From: Phaeobacter sp. QD34_24
GTDB taxonomy: Bacteria; Pseudomonadota; Alphaproteobacteria; Rhodobacterales; Rhodobacteraceae
Direction of reading: 5' to 3'
DNA length: 64,000 nucleotides
Assembly (NCBI RefSeq): GCF_028890115.1
Contig: NZ_JARCJD010000011.1
Span: forward strand, 1 to 64,000
The notes beneath the pieces were generated by a model. The model was not told where the DNA came from. It searched no databases and was given only the letters and a program-made list of their open reading frames with translations. Below, piece by piece: positions 36,794 through 46,874 of the stretch. A program made the translations under genes and the position numbers. Each line of letters begins with the position of its first letter. The first letter of the stretch is position 1.

Positions 36794-37954
36794 ATGTTCA
36801 ACGCAAGCATGACCTTTGATCTGGGTGAAGATGTGAATGCGCTGCGCGATATGGTGCACCGCTGGGCGCAGGAGCGCGTCAAGCCCATGGCGCAGGAGAT
36901 CGACCAAAAGAACGAATTCCCTGCCGAGCTGTGGAAAGAGATGGGCGATCTCGGCCTGCTTGGCATCACGGTTCCCGAAGAGTTCGGCGGCGCGGGCATG
37001 TCCTACCTGGCCCATACCATCGCGGTCGAGGAAATCGCCCGCGCCAGCGCATCCGTTTCGCTGTCCTATGGCGCGCATTCCAACCTCTGCGTCAACCAGA
37101 TCAAGCTGAACGCCAATGAGGAGCAGAAGCAGAAATACCTGCCGCGCCTGATTTCCGGCGAACATGTGGGCGCCCTGGCCATGTCCGAAGCGGGCGCCGG
37201 TTCCGATGTGGTCTCGATGTCCCTGCGCGCCGAAAAGCGCAACGATCATTACCGTCTCAATGGCAACAAGTACTGGATCACCAACGGCCCCGACGCCGAC
37301 ACCCTGGTGGTTTATGCCAAGACCGACCCCGAAGCGGGCTCCAAGGGCATCACCGCCTTCCTGATCGAAAAGGAATTCAAGGGGTTCTCGACCTCGGTGC
37401 ACTTCGACAAGCTGGGCATGCGTGGCTCCAACACCGCCGAGCTGATCTTTGAAGACTGCGAAGTGCCGTTTGAAAACGTGCTGGGTGAAGAGGGCAAGGG
37501 CGTCAAGGTTCTGATGTCCGGCCTCGACTACGAGCGCGTTGTTCTGGCCGGGATCGGCACCGGTATCATGGCGGCCTGCATGGACGAGATGATGCCCTAC
37601 ATGAAAGAGCGCAAGCAGTTCGGCCAGCCGATCGGGAACTTCCAGCTGATGCAGGGCAAGATCGCCGATATGTACACGGCGATGAACTCGGCCCGCGCCT
37701 ATATCTACGAGGTGGCCAAGGCCTGCGATGCCGGCACGGTGACGCGCCAGGATGCGGCGGCCTGCTGTCTATATGCCTCCGAGCAGGCGATGGTGCAGGC
37801 GCATCAGGCGGTGCAGGCTTTTGGCGGTGCCGGTTACCTCAGCGATAACCCTGTTGGCCGGATCTTCCGCGATGCCAAGCTGATGGAGATCGGCGCGGGC
37901 ACCTCGGAAATCCGTCGGATGCTGATCGGTCGCGAGCTGATGGGCACCATGTAA
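36794..37954 (+). CDS. ivd: Isovaleryl-CoA dehydrogenase
   Basis: This FAD enzyme oxidises isovaleryl-CoA to 3-methylcrotonyl-CoA in leucine breakdown and passes electrons to ETF. The 386-residue protein has the acyl-CoA dehydrogenase fold with [11 protein letters not shown] near 131-141 and the catalytic glutamate at Glu247 in [10 protein letters not shown]. That position in helix G, rather than the usual late site, is diagnostic for isovaleryl-CoA dehydrogenase. GGGAGGAG precedes the ATG. A terminator follows directly, and the rest of the leucine pathway lies 0.8 kb downstream beyond the OmpW gene. Confidence 0.95.
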   Translation: MFNASMTFDLGEDVNALRDMVHRWAQERVKPMAQEIDQKNEFPAELWKEMGDLGLLGITVPEEFGGAGMSYLAHTIAVEEIARASASVSLSYGAHSNLCVNQIKLNANEEQKQKYLPRLISGEHVGALAMSEAGAGSDVVSMSLRAEKRNDHYRLNGNKYWITNGPDADTLVVYAKTDPEAGSKGITAFLIEKEFKGFSTSVHFDKLGMRGSNTAELIFEDCEVPFENVLGEEGKGVKVLMSGLDYERVVLAGIGTGIMAACMDEMMPYMKERKQFGQPIGNFQLMQGKIADMYTAMNSARAYIYEVAKACDAGTVTRQDAAACCLYASEQAMVQAHQAVQAFGGAGYLSDNPVGRIFRDAKLMEIGAGTSEIRRMLIGRELMGTM

Positions 37955-37963
37955 AAACAGAAC

Positions 37964-37999
37964 GCCCGCGCGACCGAGGGAAGGCGCGCGGGCTTCTTT
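37964..37999 (+). terminator. Intrinsic terminator after ivd
   Basis: A 9-bp GC stem (37964-37972 with 37985-37993, 12-nt loop) is followed by TTCTTT. It lies 9 bp after the ivd stop, so ivd is transcribed separately from the ligase-mcc genes. Confidence 0.8.
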
Positions 38000-38046
38000 G
38001 TGGTTCGGGCAGGCTTGGCGGCCCGCCCGAAAACCGGATCAGGGGA

Positions 38047-38643
38047 TCAGAAGCGGTGGACGTAGGCTACACCCACAATCAGCGGATCAATCTCGGCGGT
38101 GCCGATCGAGGCGCCGTTCAGGAAGGCTTCGCTGTCGATATCGATGTAGCGCACATTGAGGCGCAGCGCTCCTTTGTCCGACACCTGCCAGTCCGCACCG
38201 GCGTTCAGCGCCAGACCCCAGCTGTCATCCAGGGAGAGCGTGCCCAGGGGCGAGCTTTCCTCAAAGAAGGTGGTGTAGTTCAGGCCGACCCCCAGGAAGG
38301 GCTTGATCTTGCCCTTGGTGGGGAAGTGGTAGTTCAGCGACAGGGTGGGCGGCAGTTGCTTGGTGGTGCCCGCATAGGCGCCCGCGAGCGCGATATCATG
38401 CTCGAACGGGGTTGCGGCCAGCAGTTCGATGCCAAGGTTGTCGCGGATGAAGTATTCGACCGTGAGCGAGATCTGCGTGTCGTCGTTGAGCGTCGCGGCA
38501 GCGCCCGCAAGGGTGCCGTTGTCCGATTTGGGGTTCACGTTGATGATACCGGCGCCAAAGGTCCAATCGCCCTGCGACTGTGCAAAGGCAGGCGCGGCAA
38601 GCGCGGTGGACAGGGCAAGAGCGGTTGCGATGCGTTTCATCAT
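38047..38643 (-). CDS. ompW: OmpW-family outer-membrane protein
   Basis: The 198-residue product has a Sec signal peptide (1-21, ending AFAQ) and the OmpW pattern: FGAGIINVNPKSD at the start of the mature part, alternating beta strands, the LPPTLSLNYHF and KPFLGVGLNYTTFF strands, and a C-terminal aromatic (HRF) used for outer-membrane insertion. OmpW forms a small eight-stranded channel for hydrophobic compounds. It sits in opposite orientation inside the leucine-degradation cluster. Two adjacent ATGs (38643 and 38640) are possible starts. Confidence 0.9.
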   Translation of the reverse strand: MMKRIATALALSTALAAPAFAQSQGDWTFGAGIINVNPKSDNGTLAGAAATLNDDTQISLTVEYFIRDNLGIELLAATPFEHDIALAGAYAGTTKQLPPTLSLNYHFPTKGKIKPFLGVGLNYTTFFEESSPLGTLSLDDSWGLALNAGADWQVSDKGALRLNVRYIDIDSEAFLNGASIGTAEIDPLIVGVAYVHRF

Positions 38644-38792
38644 GGGGGGCGTCCCTTCTTTGTAGTGATTGACGCCCTTATGCGCCCGGGCTGCGGCGGA
38701 GTCTCTGATCTGAGTCAACTTGCCTCCGGCTTTGTCGCTGAAATGACTGGAAAAAACCGCATAGCAGCTATGCGTTTTGGGAAGGGCTGAGC

Positions 38793-40328
38793 GTGGGAAA
38801 GATGTACCATTCGCCTGGATTGACGCCTGAGGGGCGCTGGGATGTGCCGCAGGGGCTGAACATGGCGGCGCAGGCCCTGGATCATGATCCCGAAGCCTGC
38901 GCGCTGATCGACCTGACCGGGCCTGAACGGCGCGACATCTCATATGGTGAGCTGTCGGAAATGGTCGACGGGCTGGCGCGCTATCTCCTGTCGCGGATCA
39001 AGCCGGGCGACCGCGTCGGGGTTCTCCTGAGCCAATCGCCCTGGTGCGCTGCGGCCCATCTGGCGATCTGGAAGGTCGGCGCCATATCGGTGCCGCTGTT
39101 CAAGCTGTTCAAACACGATGCGCTGGCTTCGCGCGCGGGCGATGCGGGGGTGCGTTTCGTGCTGACCGACCCCGAGGGCGCGCTGCTGCTGGGTGATCTG
39201 GCCGAGGCGGTGATGGTGCAGGAGGCAGGCGTCGCGGGCGCTCCGGTCCCTTTTGCCGAGACCACCTCGGAAACTCCCGCTGTCCTTATATATACCTCCG
39301 GCACCACCGGCAGCCCCAAGGGGGCGCTGCATGCCCACCGGGTGCTGACCGGTCACCTGCCAGGTGTTGCCATCAGCCACGATCACCTCGGCCAGCCGGG
39401 TGACTGCATCTGGACCCCGGCGGACTGGGCCTGGATCGGTGGCCTGTTCGATGTCCTGATGCCCGGTCTGGCGCTGGGCGTGCCGGTGGTTGCCGCGCGG
39501 CTCGACAAATTCACGCCTGAGGCCTGCGTCGATCTGATCGCACGCGGCGGCGTACGCAATATCTTCTTCCCGCCCACGGCACTGCGCATGCTCAAGGCTG
39601 CTGGCAAGGCCGTTCCCGGCCTGCGCTCGGTCGCCTCGGGCGGTGAGCCCTTGGGGGCCGAGATGCTCGCCTGGGGGCAGGAGGCATTCGGCCTCACCAT
39701 CAACGAATTCTACGGGCAGACCGAATGCAACATGGTTGCCTCCTCCTGCGGGGTGGATTTTGCGCCACGTCCGGGCTGCATCGGCAAGGCGGTGCCGGGG
39801 CATCAGGTCGCCGTGATCGACGCCGATGGCAACCCCACCGATCAGGAAGGCGATGTGGCCATCCGGCGCGGCTCTGCCTCGATGATGCTGGAATACTGGA
39901 ACCGCCCCAAGGAGACGGCGGAGAAATTCCACGGCGACTGGCTGGTGACCGGCGATCGCGGCATCTGGGAGGGCGATTACCTGCGCTTTGTCGGCCGCGA
40001 GGATGATGTCATCACCTCCTCCGGCTATCGCATCGGCCCGGCGGAGATCGAGGACTGCCTGCTGACCCATCCAAGCGTCGCCACGGTCGGCGTCGTCGGC
40101 AAGCCCGACCCGATGCGCACCGAGATCGTCAAGGCCTATGTGGTGCTGAAAGAGGGCGCTACAGCGACGGAGAAAGAGCTGCAGGACTACGTCAAGGACC
40201 GTCTGGCCCATTATTCCTACCCCCGCGAAATCGCATTTCTGGACGCTCTGCCGATGACCGTGACCGGCAAGGTGATCCGCAAAGAGTTGAAGGCCCGCGC
40301 GGCCGCTGAACAGGAGTCTTCCGAATGA
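38793..40328 (+). CDS. AMP-binding acyl-CoA synthetase of the leucine cluster
   Basis: A 511-residue ANL-superfamily ligase that would activate a carboxylic acid with ATP and CoA. The P-loop [12 protein letters not shown] is near 165-176, the adenylate motif [11 protein letters not shown] near 303-313, [11 protein letters not shown] near 384, and the C-terminal catalytic Lys in GKVIRKELK near 492-500. Its stop overlaps the mccB start (ATGA), so it is coupled to leucine catabolism. Likely substrates are isovalerate, methylcrotonate or acetoacetate; sequence alone does not decide. The GTG at 38793 suits the GAAGGG spacing better than the ATG at 38802. Confidence 0.85.
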   Translation: MGKMYHSPGLTPEGRWDVPQGLNMAAQALDHDPEACALIDLTGPERRDISYGELSEMVDGLARYLLSRIKPGDRVGVLLSQSPWCAAAHLAIWKVGAISVPLFKLFKHDALASRAGDAGVRFVLTDPEGALLLGDLAEAVMVQEAGVAGAPVPFAETTSETPAVLIYTSGTTGSPKGALHAHRVLTGHLPGVAISHDHLGQPGDCIWTPADWAWIGGLFDVLMPGLALGVPVVAARLDKFTPEACVDLIARGGVRNIFFPPTALRMLKAAGKAVPGLRSVASGGEPLGAEMLAWGQEAFGLTINEFYGQTECNMVASSCGVDFAPRPGCIGKAVPGHQVAVIDADGNPTDQEGDVAIRRGSASMMLEYWNRPKETAEKFHGDWLVTGDRGIWEGDYLRFVGREDDVITSSGYRIGPAEIEDCLLTHPSVATVGVVGKPDPMRTEIVKAYVVLKEGATATEKELQDYVKDRLAHYSYPREIAFLDALPMTVTGKVIRKELKARAAAEQESSE

Positions 40329-41929
40329 AACTTCAATCCAAGGCAATGCCCTCTTCCGAAGGGTTCAAGGCCAATAAGGCCGCGCATCTTGAGGCGCTGG
40401 CGCAGATCGATGCGGCGGCAGAGGCGGCGCGCATGGGCGGCGGCGAGAAATCCCGCGCCCGCCACGAAAGCCGGGGCAAGATGCTGCCGCGTCGGCGGGT
40501 TGCGAACCTCTTGGATCCGGGCTCTCCCTTCCTTGAGGTCGGCGCGACGGCGGCCCACAACATGTATGACGGTGCCGCCCCTGCGGCGGGCGTCATTGCG
40601 GGCATTGGCCGGGTGCACGGGCAAGAGGTGATGGTGGTCTGCAATGACGCCACCGTGAAGGGCGGCACCTATTATCCGATGACGGTCAAGAAACACCTGC
40701 GCGCGCAGGAGATCGCTGAGGAAAACCGCCTGCCGTGCATCTATCTGGTGGACTCTGGCGGGGCCAACCTGCCCAACCAGGACGAGGTCTTCCCGGACCG
40801 CGACCACTTTGGCCGGATCTTCTACAATCAGGCGCGCATGTCGGCCAAGGGCATCCCGCAGATCGCCGTGGTCATGGGCTCCTGTACCGCGGGCGGCGCC
40901 TATGTGCCCGCGATGTCGGATGTCACCATCATCGTCAAGGAACAGGGCACCATCTTCCTGGCCGGCCCGCCGCTGGTGAAGGCGGCCACCGGAGAGGTGG
41001 TCAGCGCCGAGGATCTGGGCGGTGGCGATGTGCACACGCGCCTCTCTGGTGTCGCTGACTATCTGGCCGAGGATGACGCCCATGCGCTGGCGCTGGCACG
41101 CCGTGCGGTGCAGTCGCTCAACATCACCAAACCCCTGACCGTGAACTGGGCCTTCCCTGAGGAACCCGCTTATGACCCCGAGGAAATCCTTGGCGTGGTA
41201 CCGGGCGATCTGCGCACGCCTTATGATATCCGCGAGGTGATCGCGCGGCTGGTCGACGGCTCGCGCTTTGACGAATTCAAGCCGCGCTTTGGTGAGACTT
41301 TGGTCACGGGCTTTGCCCATGTGAAGGGCTGCCCGGTCGGCATCATCGCCAACAATGGCGTGCTGTTCTCCGAGGCCGCGCAGAAGGGTGCGCATTTTGT
41401 GGAGTTGTGCTCCCAGCGCAAGATCCCGCTGGTCTTCCTGCAGAACATCACCGGCTTCATGGTGGGCCGCAAGTACGAGAACGAAGGCATCGCCCGCCAT
41501 GGCGCCAAGATGGTGACAGCGGTGGCGACGACCAATGTGCCGAAAGTCACCATGCTGGTCGGCGGCTCGTTCGGGGCCGGGAACTACGGCATGTCGGGGC
41601 GGGCCTATCAGCCGCGCTTCCTGTGGACCTGGCCGAACAGCCGCATTTCCGTGATGGGCGGCGAACAGGCGGCAGGCGTTCTTGCCACCGTGAAACGCGA
41701 CGCCATCGAACGCCAGGGCGGGGCGTGGTCGGCCGAGGAAGAGGCCGAGTTCAAGCGCCCCACCATCGAGATGTTCGAGGAACAGAGCCATCCGCTCTAT
41801 GCCTCGGCGCGGCTTTGGGACGATGGCATCATCGACCCGCGCAAATCCCGCGAGGTGCTGGCCCTGTCGCTGAGCGCCGCCCTCAATGCCCCGATTGAAG
41901 ACACGCGCTTTGGCGTGTTCCGGATGTGA
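40325..41929 (+). CDS. mccB: 3-methylcrotonyl-CoA carboxylase beta (carboxyltransferase) subunit
   Basis: MccB moves the carboxyl group from carboxybiotin on MccA to 3-methylcrotonyl-CoA, giving 3-methylglutaconyl-CoA. The 534-residue protein has the two crotonase-like halves of acyl-CoA carboxyltransferases: [16 protein letters not shown] near 182-197 and the [21 protein letters not shown] region near 413-433. The opening [17 protein letters not shown] is typical of the family. It starts within the stop of the ligase gene and is followed 9 bp later by mccA. Confidence 0.95.
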   Translation: MKLQSKAMPSSEGFKANKAAHLEALAQIDAAAEAARMGGGEKSRARHESRGKMLPRRRVANLLDPGSPFLEVGATAAHNMYDGAAPAAGVIAGIGRVHGQEVMVVCNDATVKGGTYYPMTVKKHLRAQEIAEENRLPCIYLVDSGGANLPNQDEVFPDRDHFGRIFYNQARMSAKGIPQIAVVMGSCTAGGAYVPAMSDVTIIVKEQGTIFLAGPPLVKAATGEVVSAEDLGGGDVHTRLSGVADYLAEDDAHALALARRAVQSLNITKPLTVNWAFPEEPAYDPEEILGVVPGDLRTPYDIREVIARLVDGSRFDEFKPRFGETLVTGFAHVKGCPVGIIANNGVLFSEAAQKGAHFVELCSQRKIPLVFLQNITGFMVGRKYENEGIARHGAKMVTAVATTNVPKVTMLVGGSFGAGNYGMSGRAYQPRFLWTWPNSRISVMGGEQAAGVLATVKRDAIERQGGAWSAEEEAEFKRPTIEMFEEQSHPLYASARLWDDGIIDPRKSREVLALSLSAALNAPIEDTRFGVFRM

Positions 41930-41938
41930 GGACGAACC

Positions 41939-43879
41939 ATGTTTGACAAAATTCTGATCGCAAACCGAGGCGAGATCGCCTGCCGCGTTATGGAAACCGC
42001 CCGCGCCATGGGCGTGAAGACCGTGGCCATCTACTCAGACGCCGACCGCGCATCGAAACATGTGGCGATGGCGGATGAGGCCTGCCACATCGGCACCGGT
42101 TCGGCGCCCGCCGACAGCTACCTTCTGGGGGATGAGATCATCGCCATCGCCAAGGCAACCGGCGCCGAGGCAATCCATCCCGGCTATGGCTTCCTGTCGG
42201 AAAACCCCGAGTTCGTGGACGCGGTAGAGGCGGCTGGCCTCACCTTCATCGGCCCCTCGGCGGATGCGATCCGCAAGATGGGCCTGAAAGACGCCGCCAA
42301 GGCTCTGATGGAGGAGGCGGGCGTGCCCGTCGTGCCCGGCTATCACGGCAAGAACCAGGATCCCGAGCATCTGTCCGGTGCGGCCGATGCCATCGGCTAT
42401 CCCGTCCTGATCAAGGCGGTCGCGGGCGGCGGCGGCAAAGGCATGCGCCTGGTGGAGCGTGCCGGGGATTTCATGGAGGCGCTGAAAAGCGCACAGGGTG
42501 AAGCCACCACGGCCTTTGGCAACCCGGATGTGTTGATCGAGAAATACATCCAGCAGCCCCGCCATATTGAGGTGCAGGTCTTTGGCGATGGCACCACGGC
42601 GGTGCACCTGTTCGAGCGCGACTGCTCGCTGCAGCGTCGTCACCAGAAGGTCATCGAGGAGGCGCCCGCGCCCGGCATGACCGAAGAGATGCGCGAGGCC
42701 ATGGGCCGCGCCGGTGTGCGCGCCGCCGAGGCGATTGGCTACAAGGGCGCCGGTACGGTGGAATTCATCGTCGATGGGTCGAATGGTCTGCGCCCCGACG
42801 GGTTCTGGTTCATGGAGATGAACACCCGCCTGCAGGTGGAGCACCCGGTCACCGAACTGATCACCGGCGTCGATCTGGTGGAATGGCAGCTGCGCGTGGC
42901 GTCGGGTGAAAGCCTGCCGAAACAGCAGGGTGAACTGACCATCACCGGCCATGCCTTCGAAGCGCGCCTTTATGCCGAGGACGTACCGAAGGGCTTCCTG
43001 CCCGCGACCGGCACGCTGACGCATCTGCAATTCCCGGCCAGCTGCCGCGCCGACAGCGGCGTGCGGGCAGGGGACACGATCAGCCCCTGGTATGATCCGA
43101 TGATCTCCAAGGTGATCGTGCATGGTCCCACCCGCGCGGTCGCCCTGTCGCGCCTGTCACAGGCGCTGGCGGAAACGCAGGTGGGTGGCACCGTGACCAA
43201 CCTTGCCTTCCTCGGCGCGCTGGCCGCGCATGACGGGTTCTCGGCAGGGGAGGTGGACACCGGCCTGATTGCACGGGACCTCGACCAGCTAGTGCAGGCG
43301 CCAGAGGTGACACCCGCGCATAAGGCCGCCGCAGCCATGCAGGCGCTTGGCCTGATCGACACCGCTTGGGACACAGGGTTTACGCTGTGGTCCGACCTGC
43401 ACCGCTCGGTTCACCTGAGCTACGAGGGCGAGGCGTTTGAGGCACTGGTCGAGGTGGACGGGCCGGATCGCCAGGTCTGGGTCATCGGCGAGGACCAGGT
43501 CATGGCAAACCGCATCGGTGGCGCTTGGGTTCTGGGGGGTGACCGACTGCCGCCGATCTCCCAGGCGGAGAACACAATCACTGTCTTCGATGGCTACGGC
43601 ATTCAGTTCGATGTCATCGATCCGCTGGATCGGGCCTCTGCCGCTGGCGGCGACATGAACGTGATCGAAGCGCCGATGCCGGGTCTTGTGAAGGCGGTCT
43701 TTGCCGAAGCAGGCCAAGAGGTGAAAGAGGGCGACCGTCTAGCCATTCTCGAAGCCATGAAGATGGAGCATTCGCTCTTGGCTGCGCGTGATGGCACCGT
43801 CGCCGAGGTTCTGGCCGCCGCTGGCGATCAGGTGGAGGCCGGCGCGGCGCTGGTGCGCCTCGACGCAGCGGAAGACTGA
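41939..43879 (+). CDS. mccA: 3-methylcrotonyl-CoA carboxylase alpha (biotin carboxylase/BCCP) subunit
   Basis: This 646-residue subunit carboxylates biotin with ATP and bicarbonate and carries the biotin. It opens FDKILIANRGEIACRV, has the ATP-grasp glycine loop AVAGGGGKGMRLVE near 160-173, the MNTRLQVEHPVTE active-site strand near 297-309, and the biotin attachment site EAMKMEH with Lys608 near the C-terminus. BirA, which would attach the biotin, is encoded near the end of this window. GGACGAACC precedes the ATG. Confidence 0.96.
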   Translation: MFDKILIANRGEIACRVMETARAMGVKTVAIYSDADRASKHVAMADEACHIGTGSAPADSYLLGDEIIAIAKATGAEAIHPGYGFLSENPEFVDAVEAAGLTFIGPSADAIRKMGLKDAAKALMEEAGVPVVPGYHGKNQDPEHLSGAADAIGYPVLIKAVAGGGGKGMRLVERAGDFMEALKSAQGEATTAFGNPDVLIEKYIQQPRHIEVQVFGDGTTAVHLFERDCSLQRRHQKVIEEAPAPGMTEEMREAMGRAGVRAAEAIGYKGAGTVEFIVDGSNGLRPDGFWFMEMNTRLQVEHPVTELITGVDLVEWQLRVASGESLPKQQGELTITGHAFEARLYAEDVPKGFLPATGTLTHLQFPASCRADSGVRAGDTISPWYDPMISKVIVHGPTRAVALSRLSQALAETQVGGTVTNLAFLGALAAHDGFSAGEVDTGLIARDLDQLVQAPEVTPAHKAAAAMQALGLIDTAWDTGFTLWSDLHRSVHLSYEGEAFEALVEVDGPDRQVWVIGEDQVMANRIGGAWVLGGDRLPPISQAENTITVFDGYGIQFDVIDPLDRASAAGGDMNVIEAPMPGLVKAVFAEAGQEVKEGDRLAILEAMKMEHSLLAARDGTVAEVLAAAGDQVEAGAALVRLDAAED

Positions 43880-43962
43880 TCTGCAGTAGAAAAGCAAAAG
43901 CCTTGGCGGCAGTCTGTCGCCAGGCCGGATGAGATGGCCGGATCGCCAAGGGAGGGCGCGCC

Positions 43963-44823
43963 ATGACGCACAGCGTTGAAATTTTCGAGATGGGTCCGCG
44001 CGACGGGCTGCAGAATGAAAAACGGGCGATTCCCATCGCCGAGAAAATTGCGCTGGTGGATTGCCTGTCGCGCGCGGGCTTCCGCCGGATTGAGGTGGCG
44101 AGTTTTGTCTCTCCCAAATGGGTGCCGCAGATGGCGGGCAGTGGCGAGGTGCTGGCAGGTATCACGCGCGCGCCGGGCGTATCCTATGCGGCGCTGACCC
44201 CGAACATGCGCGGCTACGAGGACGCTGTGGCGGCCAAAGCGGACGAGATCGCGGTCTTTGCCGCAGCCTCCGAAGGGTTCTCCAAGGCCAATATCAACGC
44301 CACCATCGCCGAAAGCATCGAACGCTTCGTGCCGATCCTTGAGGCGGCAAAACAGATCGACCTGCCAGTGCGGGGTTATGTCTCCTGCGTGACCGATTGC
44401 CCCTATGATGGCGCGACCCCGCCCGAGAAGGTGGCCGAGGTGGCGGAGCGGCTGTTTGACCTTGGCTGCTATGAAATCTCGCTGGGGGATACCATCGGAC
44501 AGGGCAGGCCTGAGACGATCACGAAAATGCTGGAGGCGGTGAAATCCCGCGTGCCGGTTGAAAAACTGGCCGGCCATTATCACGACACCGCCGGGCGGGC
44601 GATTGCCAATATCGATGCCTCGCTGGCCCAGGGCGTGCGGGTGTTCGATGCTGCCGTCGGCGGGCTGGGCGGTTGCCCATACGCGCCGGGGGCAGCAGGC
44701 AATGTGGCGACCGAAGCTGTGCATGCGCATCTGACGGCGCTTGGCCATGACACCGGGCTTGATGCGGATGTGCTGGCAGAGGCCGCTGGGATTGCCCGTG
44801 CCATGCGCGGCACGGCGGACTGA
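43963..44823 (+). CDS. mvaB: Hydroxymethylglutaryl-CoA lyase
   Basis: The enzyme splits HMG-CoA into acetoacetate and acetyl-CoA, the last step of leucine degradation. The 286-residue TIM-barrel protein has EMGPRDGLQNEK near 7-18 with the metal and substrate residues, and the HMG-CoA lyase signature GGLGGCPYAPGAAGN near 228-242 with its catalytic Cys. GGGAGGG lies 11 nt before the ATG. It follows mccA after 83 bp with no clear terminator, and the hydratase gene follows 25 bp later. Confidence 0.95.
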   Translation: MTHSVEIFEMGPRDGLQNEKRAIPIAEKIALVDCLSRAGFRRIEVASFVSPKWVPQMAGSGEVLAGITRAPGVSYAALTPNMRGYEDAVAAKADEIAVFAAASEGFSKANINATIAESIERFVPILEAAKQIDLPVRGYVSCVTDCPYDGATPPEKVAEVAERLFDLGCYEISLGDTIGQGRPETITKMLEAVKSRVPVEKLAGHYHDTAGRAIANIDASLAQGVRVFDAAVGGLGGCPYAPGAAGNVATEAVHAHLTALGHDTGLDADVLAEAAGIARAMRGTAD

Positions 44824-44848
44824 CAGGATTAGGAAAGAGAGCGAAACC

Positions 44849-45631
44849 ATGTTCAACACAATCACTTTGGAAACGGACGACCGCGGCGTCGCAACCCTGA
44901 CTCTGAACCGGCCCGAGAAACACAATGCCATGTCGGGCGAGATGCTGCTGGAGCTGAAACAGGCCGCGCAGGATCTGGCTGCTGACGATGCTGTGCGCGT
45001 GGTGGTGCTGACCGGAGCGGGCAAGAGTTTCTGTGCAGGCGGCGATCTGGGCTGGATGCAGGCGCAGATGACCGCCGATGCCGAGACCCGCGCCAAGGAG
45101 GCCCGCGTTCTGGCCGAGATGCTGATGCTGCTGAACACCCTGCCCAAGCCCCTGATCGGCGCGATCCAGGGCAATGCCTTTGGCGGCGGTGTCGGCATGG
45201 CCTCGGTCTGCGACGTGGCGATCGGTGTCGATAGCCTGAAAATGGGCCTCACCGAGACCAAGTTGGGCCTGATCCCGGCCACCATCGGCCCCTATGTGAT
45301 TGCCCGCATGGGCGAAGCGCGCGCCCGCCGCGTCTTCATGTCGGCGCGTCTGTTCGGCGCGGCCGAAGCGGTGGATCTGGGCCTCCTGGCGAGAATCGTT
45401 CCCGCCGACCAACTGGCCGAAGCGGTCGAGGCGGAAGTGGCGCCCTACATGGCCTGCGCGCCGGGGGCGGTTGCCGCGGCCAAGAAACTGACCCGCGACC
45501 TGGGGCCGCGCCTGGATGACGCCACCATCGACCACACCATCGAGGCGCTGGTGGCGCGCTGGGAAGGTGGCGAGGCCTCGGAAGGGATCGCGGCGTTTTT
45601 CGAGAAACGCAAGCCCAGCTGGCAGTCCTGA
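44849..45631 (+). CDS. liuC: Enoyl-CoA hydratase, probable methylglutaconyl-CoA hydratase
   Basis: The 260-residue crotonase-family protein has LTLNRPEKHNAMS near 17-29, the oxyanion segment GAGKSFCAGGDLGWM near 56-70 and the IQGNAFGGGVGMASVCDVAI segment near 106-125. Its place after HMG-CoA lyase supports hydration of 3-methylglutaconyl-CoA to HMG-CoA, the only step otherwise missing from the cluster. I chose the ATG at 44849, preceded by AGGAAAGAG; the frame is open further upstream into the lyase gene but that part is unconserved. A hairpin terminator candidate follows. Confidence 0.9.
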   Translation: MFNTITLETDDRGVATLTLNRPEKHNAMSGEMLLELKQAAQDLAADDAVRVVVLTGAGKSFCAGGDLGWMQAQMTADAETRAKEARVLAEMLMLLNTLPKPLIGAIQGNAFGGGVGMASVCDVAIGVDSLKMGLTETKLGLIPATIGPYVIARMGEARARRVFMSARLFGAAEAVDLGLLARIVPADQLAEAVEAEVAPYMACAPGAVAAAKKLTRDLGPRLDDATIDHTIEALVARWEGGEASEGIAAFFEKRKPSWQS

Positions 45632-45640
45632 GAAACCGTT

Positions 45641-45667
45641 TTCGGAGCCGCACTGACAGGCTCCGAA
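45641..45667 (+). terminator. Hairpin, candidate terminator of the leucine operon
   Basis: A perfect 9-bp stem (45641-45649 with 45659-45667, 9-nt loop) lies 10 bp after the liuC stop. It has no immediate T-run. A second stem at 45733-45755 (11 bp with one G-T pair) is followed by TTATCTTTT and may be the actual stop. Confidence 0.55.
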
Positions 45668-45781
45668 GGCCCGTTTTGCGGGGGATTTGCGCGGGCTGTG
45701 CACGACCTAGAAAAGTTGAGCATTTTGATCAGGCGCGTCCGAAATTCGGGCGCGCTTATCTTTTGAAATATATAGACAAAT

Positions 45782-45799
45782 ACGCATATGTTGATGCGT
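45782..45799. promoter_or_regulatory. Inverted repeat ACGCAT-6-ATGCGT upstream of nuoA
   Basis: Perfect 6-bp arms flank 6 bp, about 160 bp before the nuoA start, at the edge of an AT-rich stretch. The spacing suits a dimeric regulator, but none can be named. Confidence 0.4.
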
Positions 45800-45867
45800 T
45801 TGCGCGGCAATGTGATGTGCCTGCGCCGCGCTGTTAAAGTAAGGGTAATCCAAACCAAATGCCTGTG

Positions 45868-45896
45868 TTGACGGTAGGGGGGCAGGGGAGTAGACA
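45868..45896 (+). promoter_or_regulatory. Candidate nuo operon promoter
   Basis: TTGACG (45868-45873) and TAGACA (45891-45896) are 17 bp apart, with the start of nuoA 65 bp downstream. The -10 is a weak match, so confidence is modest. Confidence 0.4.
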
Positions 45897-45924
45897 CGGC
45901 CCAAGTCAACACGCCAATTGACGA

Positions 45925-45942
45925 CGCGCGAGATTTCGCGCG
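45925..45942 (+). promoter_or_regulatory. Leader hairpin next to the nuoA ribosome binding site
   Basis: CGCGCGA and TCGCGCG (loop GATT) form a perfect 7-bp stem ending 5 bp before the AAAGGAG that serves nuoA. It could modulate translation or RNA stability. Confidence 0.45.
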
Positions 45943-45960
45943 CGCGGAAAGGAGCCACTC

Positions 45961-46326
45961 GTGGAAGAGATGTTGCGGGAATACCTACCGATCCTCGTGT
46001 TTCTGGCTGTCGCCATCGGTCTTGGAATTGTTTTGATTCTGGCGGCCGTTGTGCTGGCGGTGCGCAACCCCGACCCGGAAAAAGTCAGCGCTTACGAATG
46101 TGGTTTCAACGCTTTCGATGACGCCCGTATGAAATTCGATGTGCGGTTTTACCTGGTGTCGATTCTGTTCATCATTTTCGATCTGGAAATCGCCTTCCTG
46201 TTCCCCTGGGCCGTGGGCTTTGCGGATCTCAGCGATGTGGCCTTCTGGTCGATGATGGTGTTCCTGGGCGTGCTCACAGCCGGCTTTGCCTATGAATGGA
46301 AGAAGGGGGCCCTGGAATGGGAGTGA
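45961..46326 (+). CDS. nuoA: NADH-quinone oxidoreductase subunit A
   Basis: A 121-residue membrane subunit of complex I with three membrane helices. The conserved middle reads [20 protein letters not shown], including the loop Cys near 47 whose exposure marks the deactive state in the mitochondrial homologue. The GTG start is preceded by AAAGGAG at 6 nt. It is the first gene of the nuo operon, and its stop overlaps the nuoB reading frame. Confidence 0.97.
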   Translation: MEEMLREYLPILVFLAVAIGLGIVLILAAVVLAVRNPDPEKVSAYECGFNAFDDARMKFDVRFYLVSILFIIFDLEIAFLFPWAVGFADLSDVAFWSMMVFLGVLTAGFAYEWKKGALEWE

Positions 46327-46850
46327 TGACCGGAGCCAACACGGCGGGCATCGACAAGGAAGTCGTGACCCAGGCCCTGAACGCTGAACTGCAGGACAAG
46401 GGGTTTTTGCTGACCTCGGCCGAGGATATCATCAACTGGGCCCGCACCGGCTCCCTGCACTGGATGACCTTTGGTCTGGCCTGCTGCGCGGTCGAGATGA
46501 TGCACACCTCGATGCCCCGCTATGATGCCGAGCGGTTTGGCATCGCGCCGCGCGCCTCTCCGCGCCAGTCGGACGTGATGATCGTGGCCGGGACGCTGAC
46601 CAACAAGATGGCGCCCGCGCTGCGCAAGGTCTACGACCAGATGCCCGAGCCGCGCTACGTGATCTCGATGGGCTCCTGCGCCAATGGTGGCGGCTATTAT
46701 CACTACAGCTACTCGGTTGTGCGCGGCTGTGACCGCATCGTTCCGGTGGATGTCTATGTGCCCGGCTGCCCGCCGACGGCAGAGGCGCTGCTTTATGGTC
46801 TGATGCAGCTGCAGCGCAAGATCCGCCGCACCGGCACCCTGGTCCGCTGA
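46317..46850 (+). CDS. nuoB: NADH-quinone oxidoreductase subunit B (PSST)
   Basis: The 177-residue peripheral-arm subunit holds cluster N2, the last iron-sulfur centre before quinone. The ligands are seen as the tandem Cys pair in GLACCAVE near 45-48, GSCANGGG near 111 and PGCPPTAE near 141. The ATG at 46317 has a GGGGG site 7 nt upstream and overlaps nuoA by 10 bp; an ATG at 46326 overlapping the nuoA stop is an alternative. Confidence 0.97.
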   Translation: MGVMTGANTAGIDKEVVTQALNAELQDKGFLLTSAEDIINWARTGSLHWMTFGLACCAVEMMHTSMPRYDAERFGIAPRASPRQSDVMIVAGTLTNKMAPALRKVYDQMPEPRYVISMGSCANGGGYYHYSYSVVRGCDRIVPVDVYVPGCPPTAEALLYGLMQLQRKIRRTGTLVR

Positions 46851-46874
46851 ACGGCTTTGGTTGGAGAATGGATG

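Larger units (their letters stand above)
45632..45960. other. Region between leucine cluster and nuo operon, no gene
   Basis: The 329 bp hold, in order, a hairpin after liuC, a second hairpin with T-rich end, an AT-rich tract (45755-45782) with a palindrome, a candidate nuo promoter and a hairpin next to the nuoA ribosome binding site. These are listed separately. I see no coding sequence. Confidence 0.7.
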
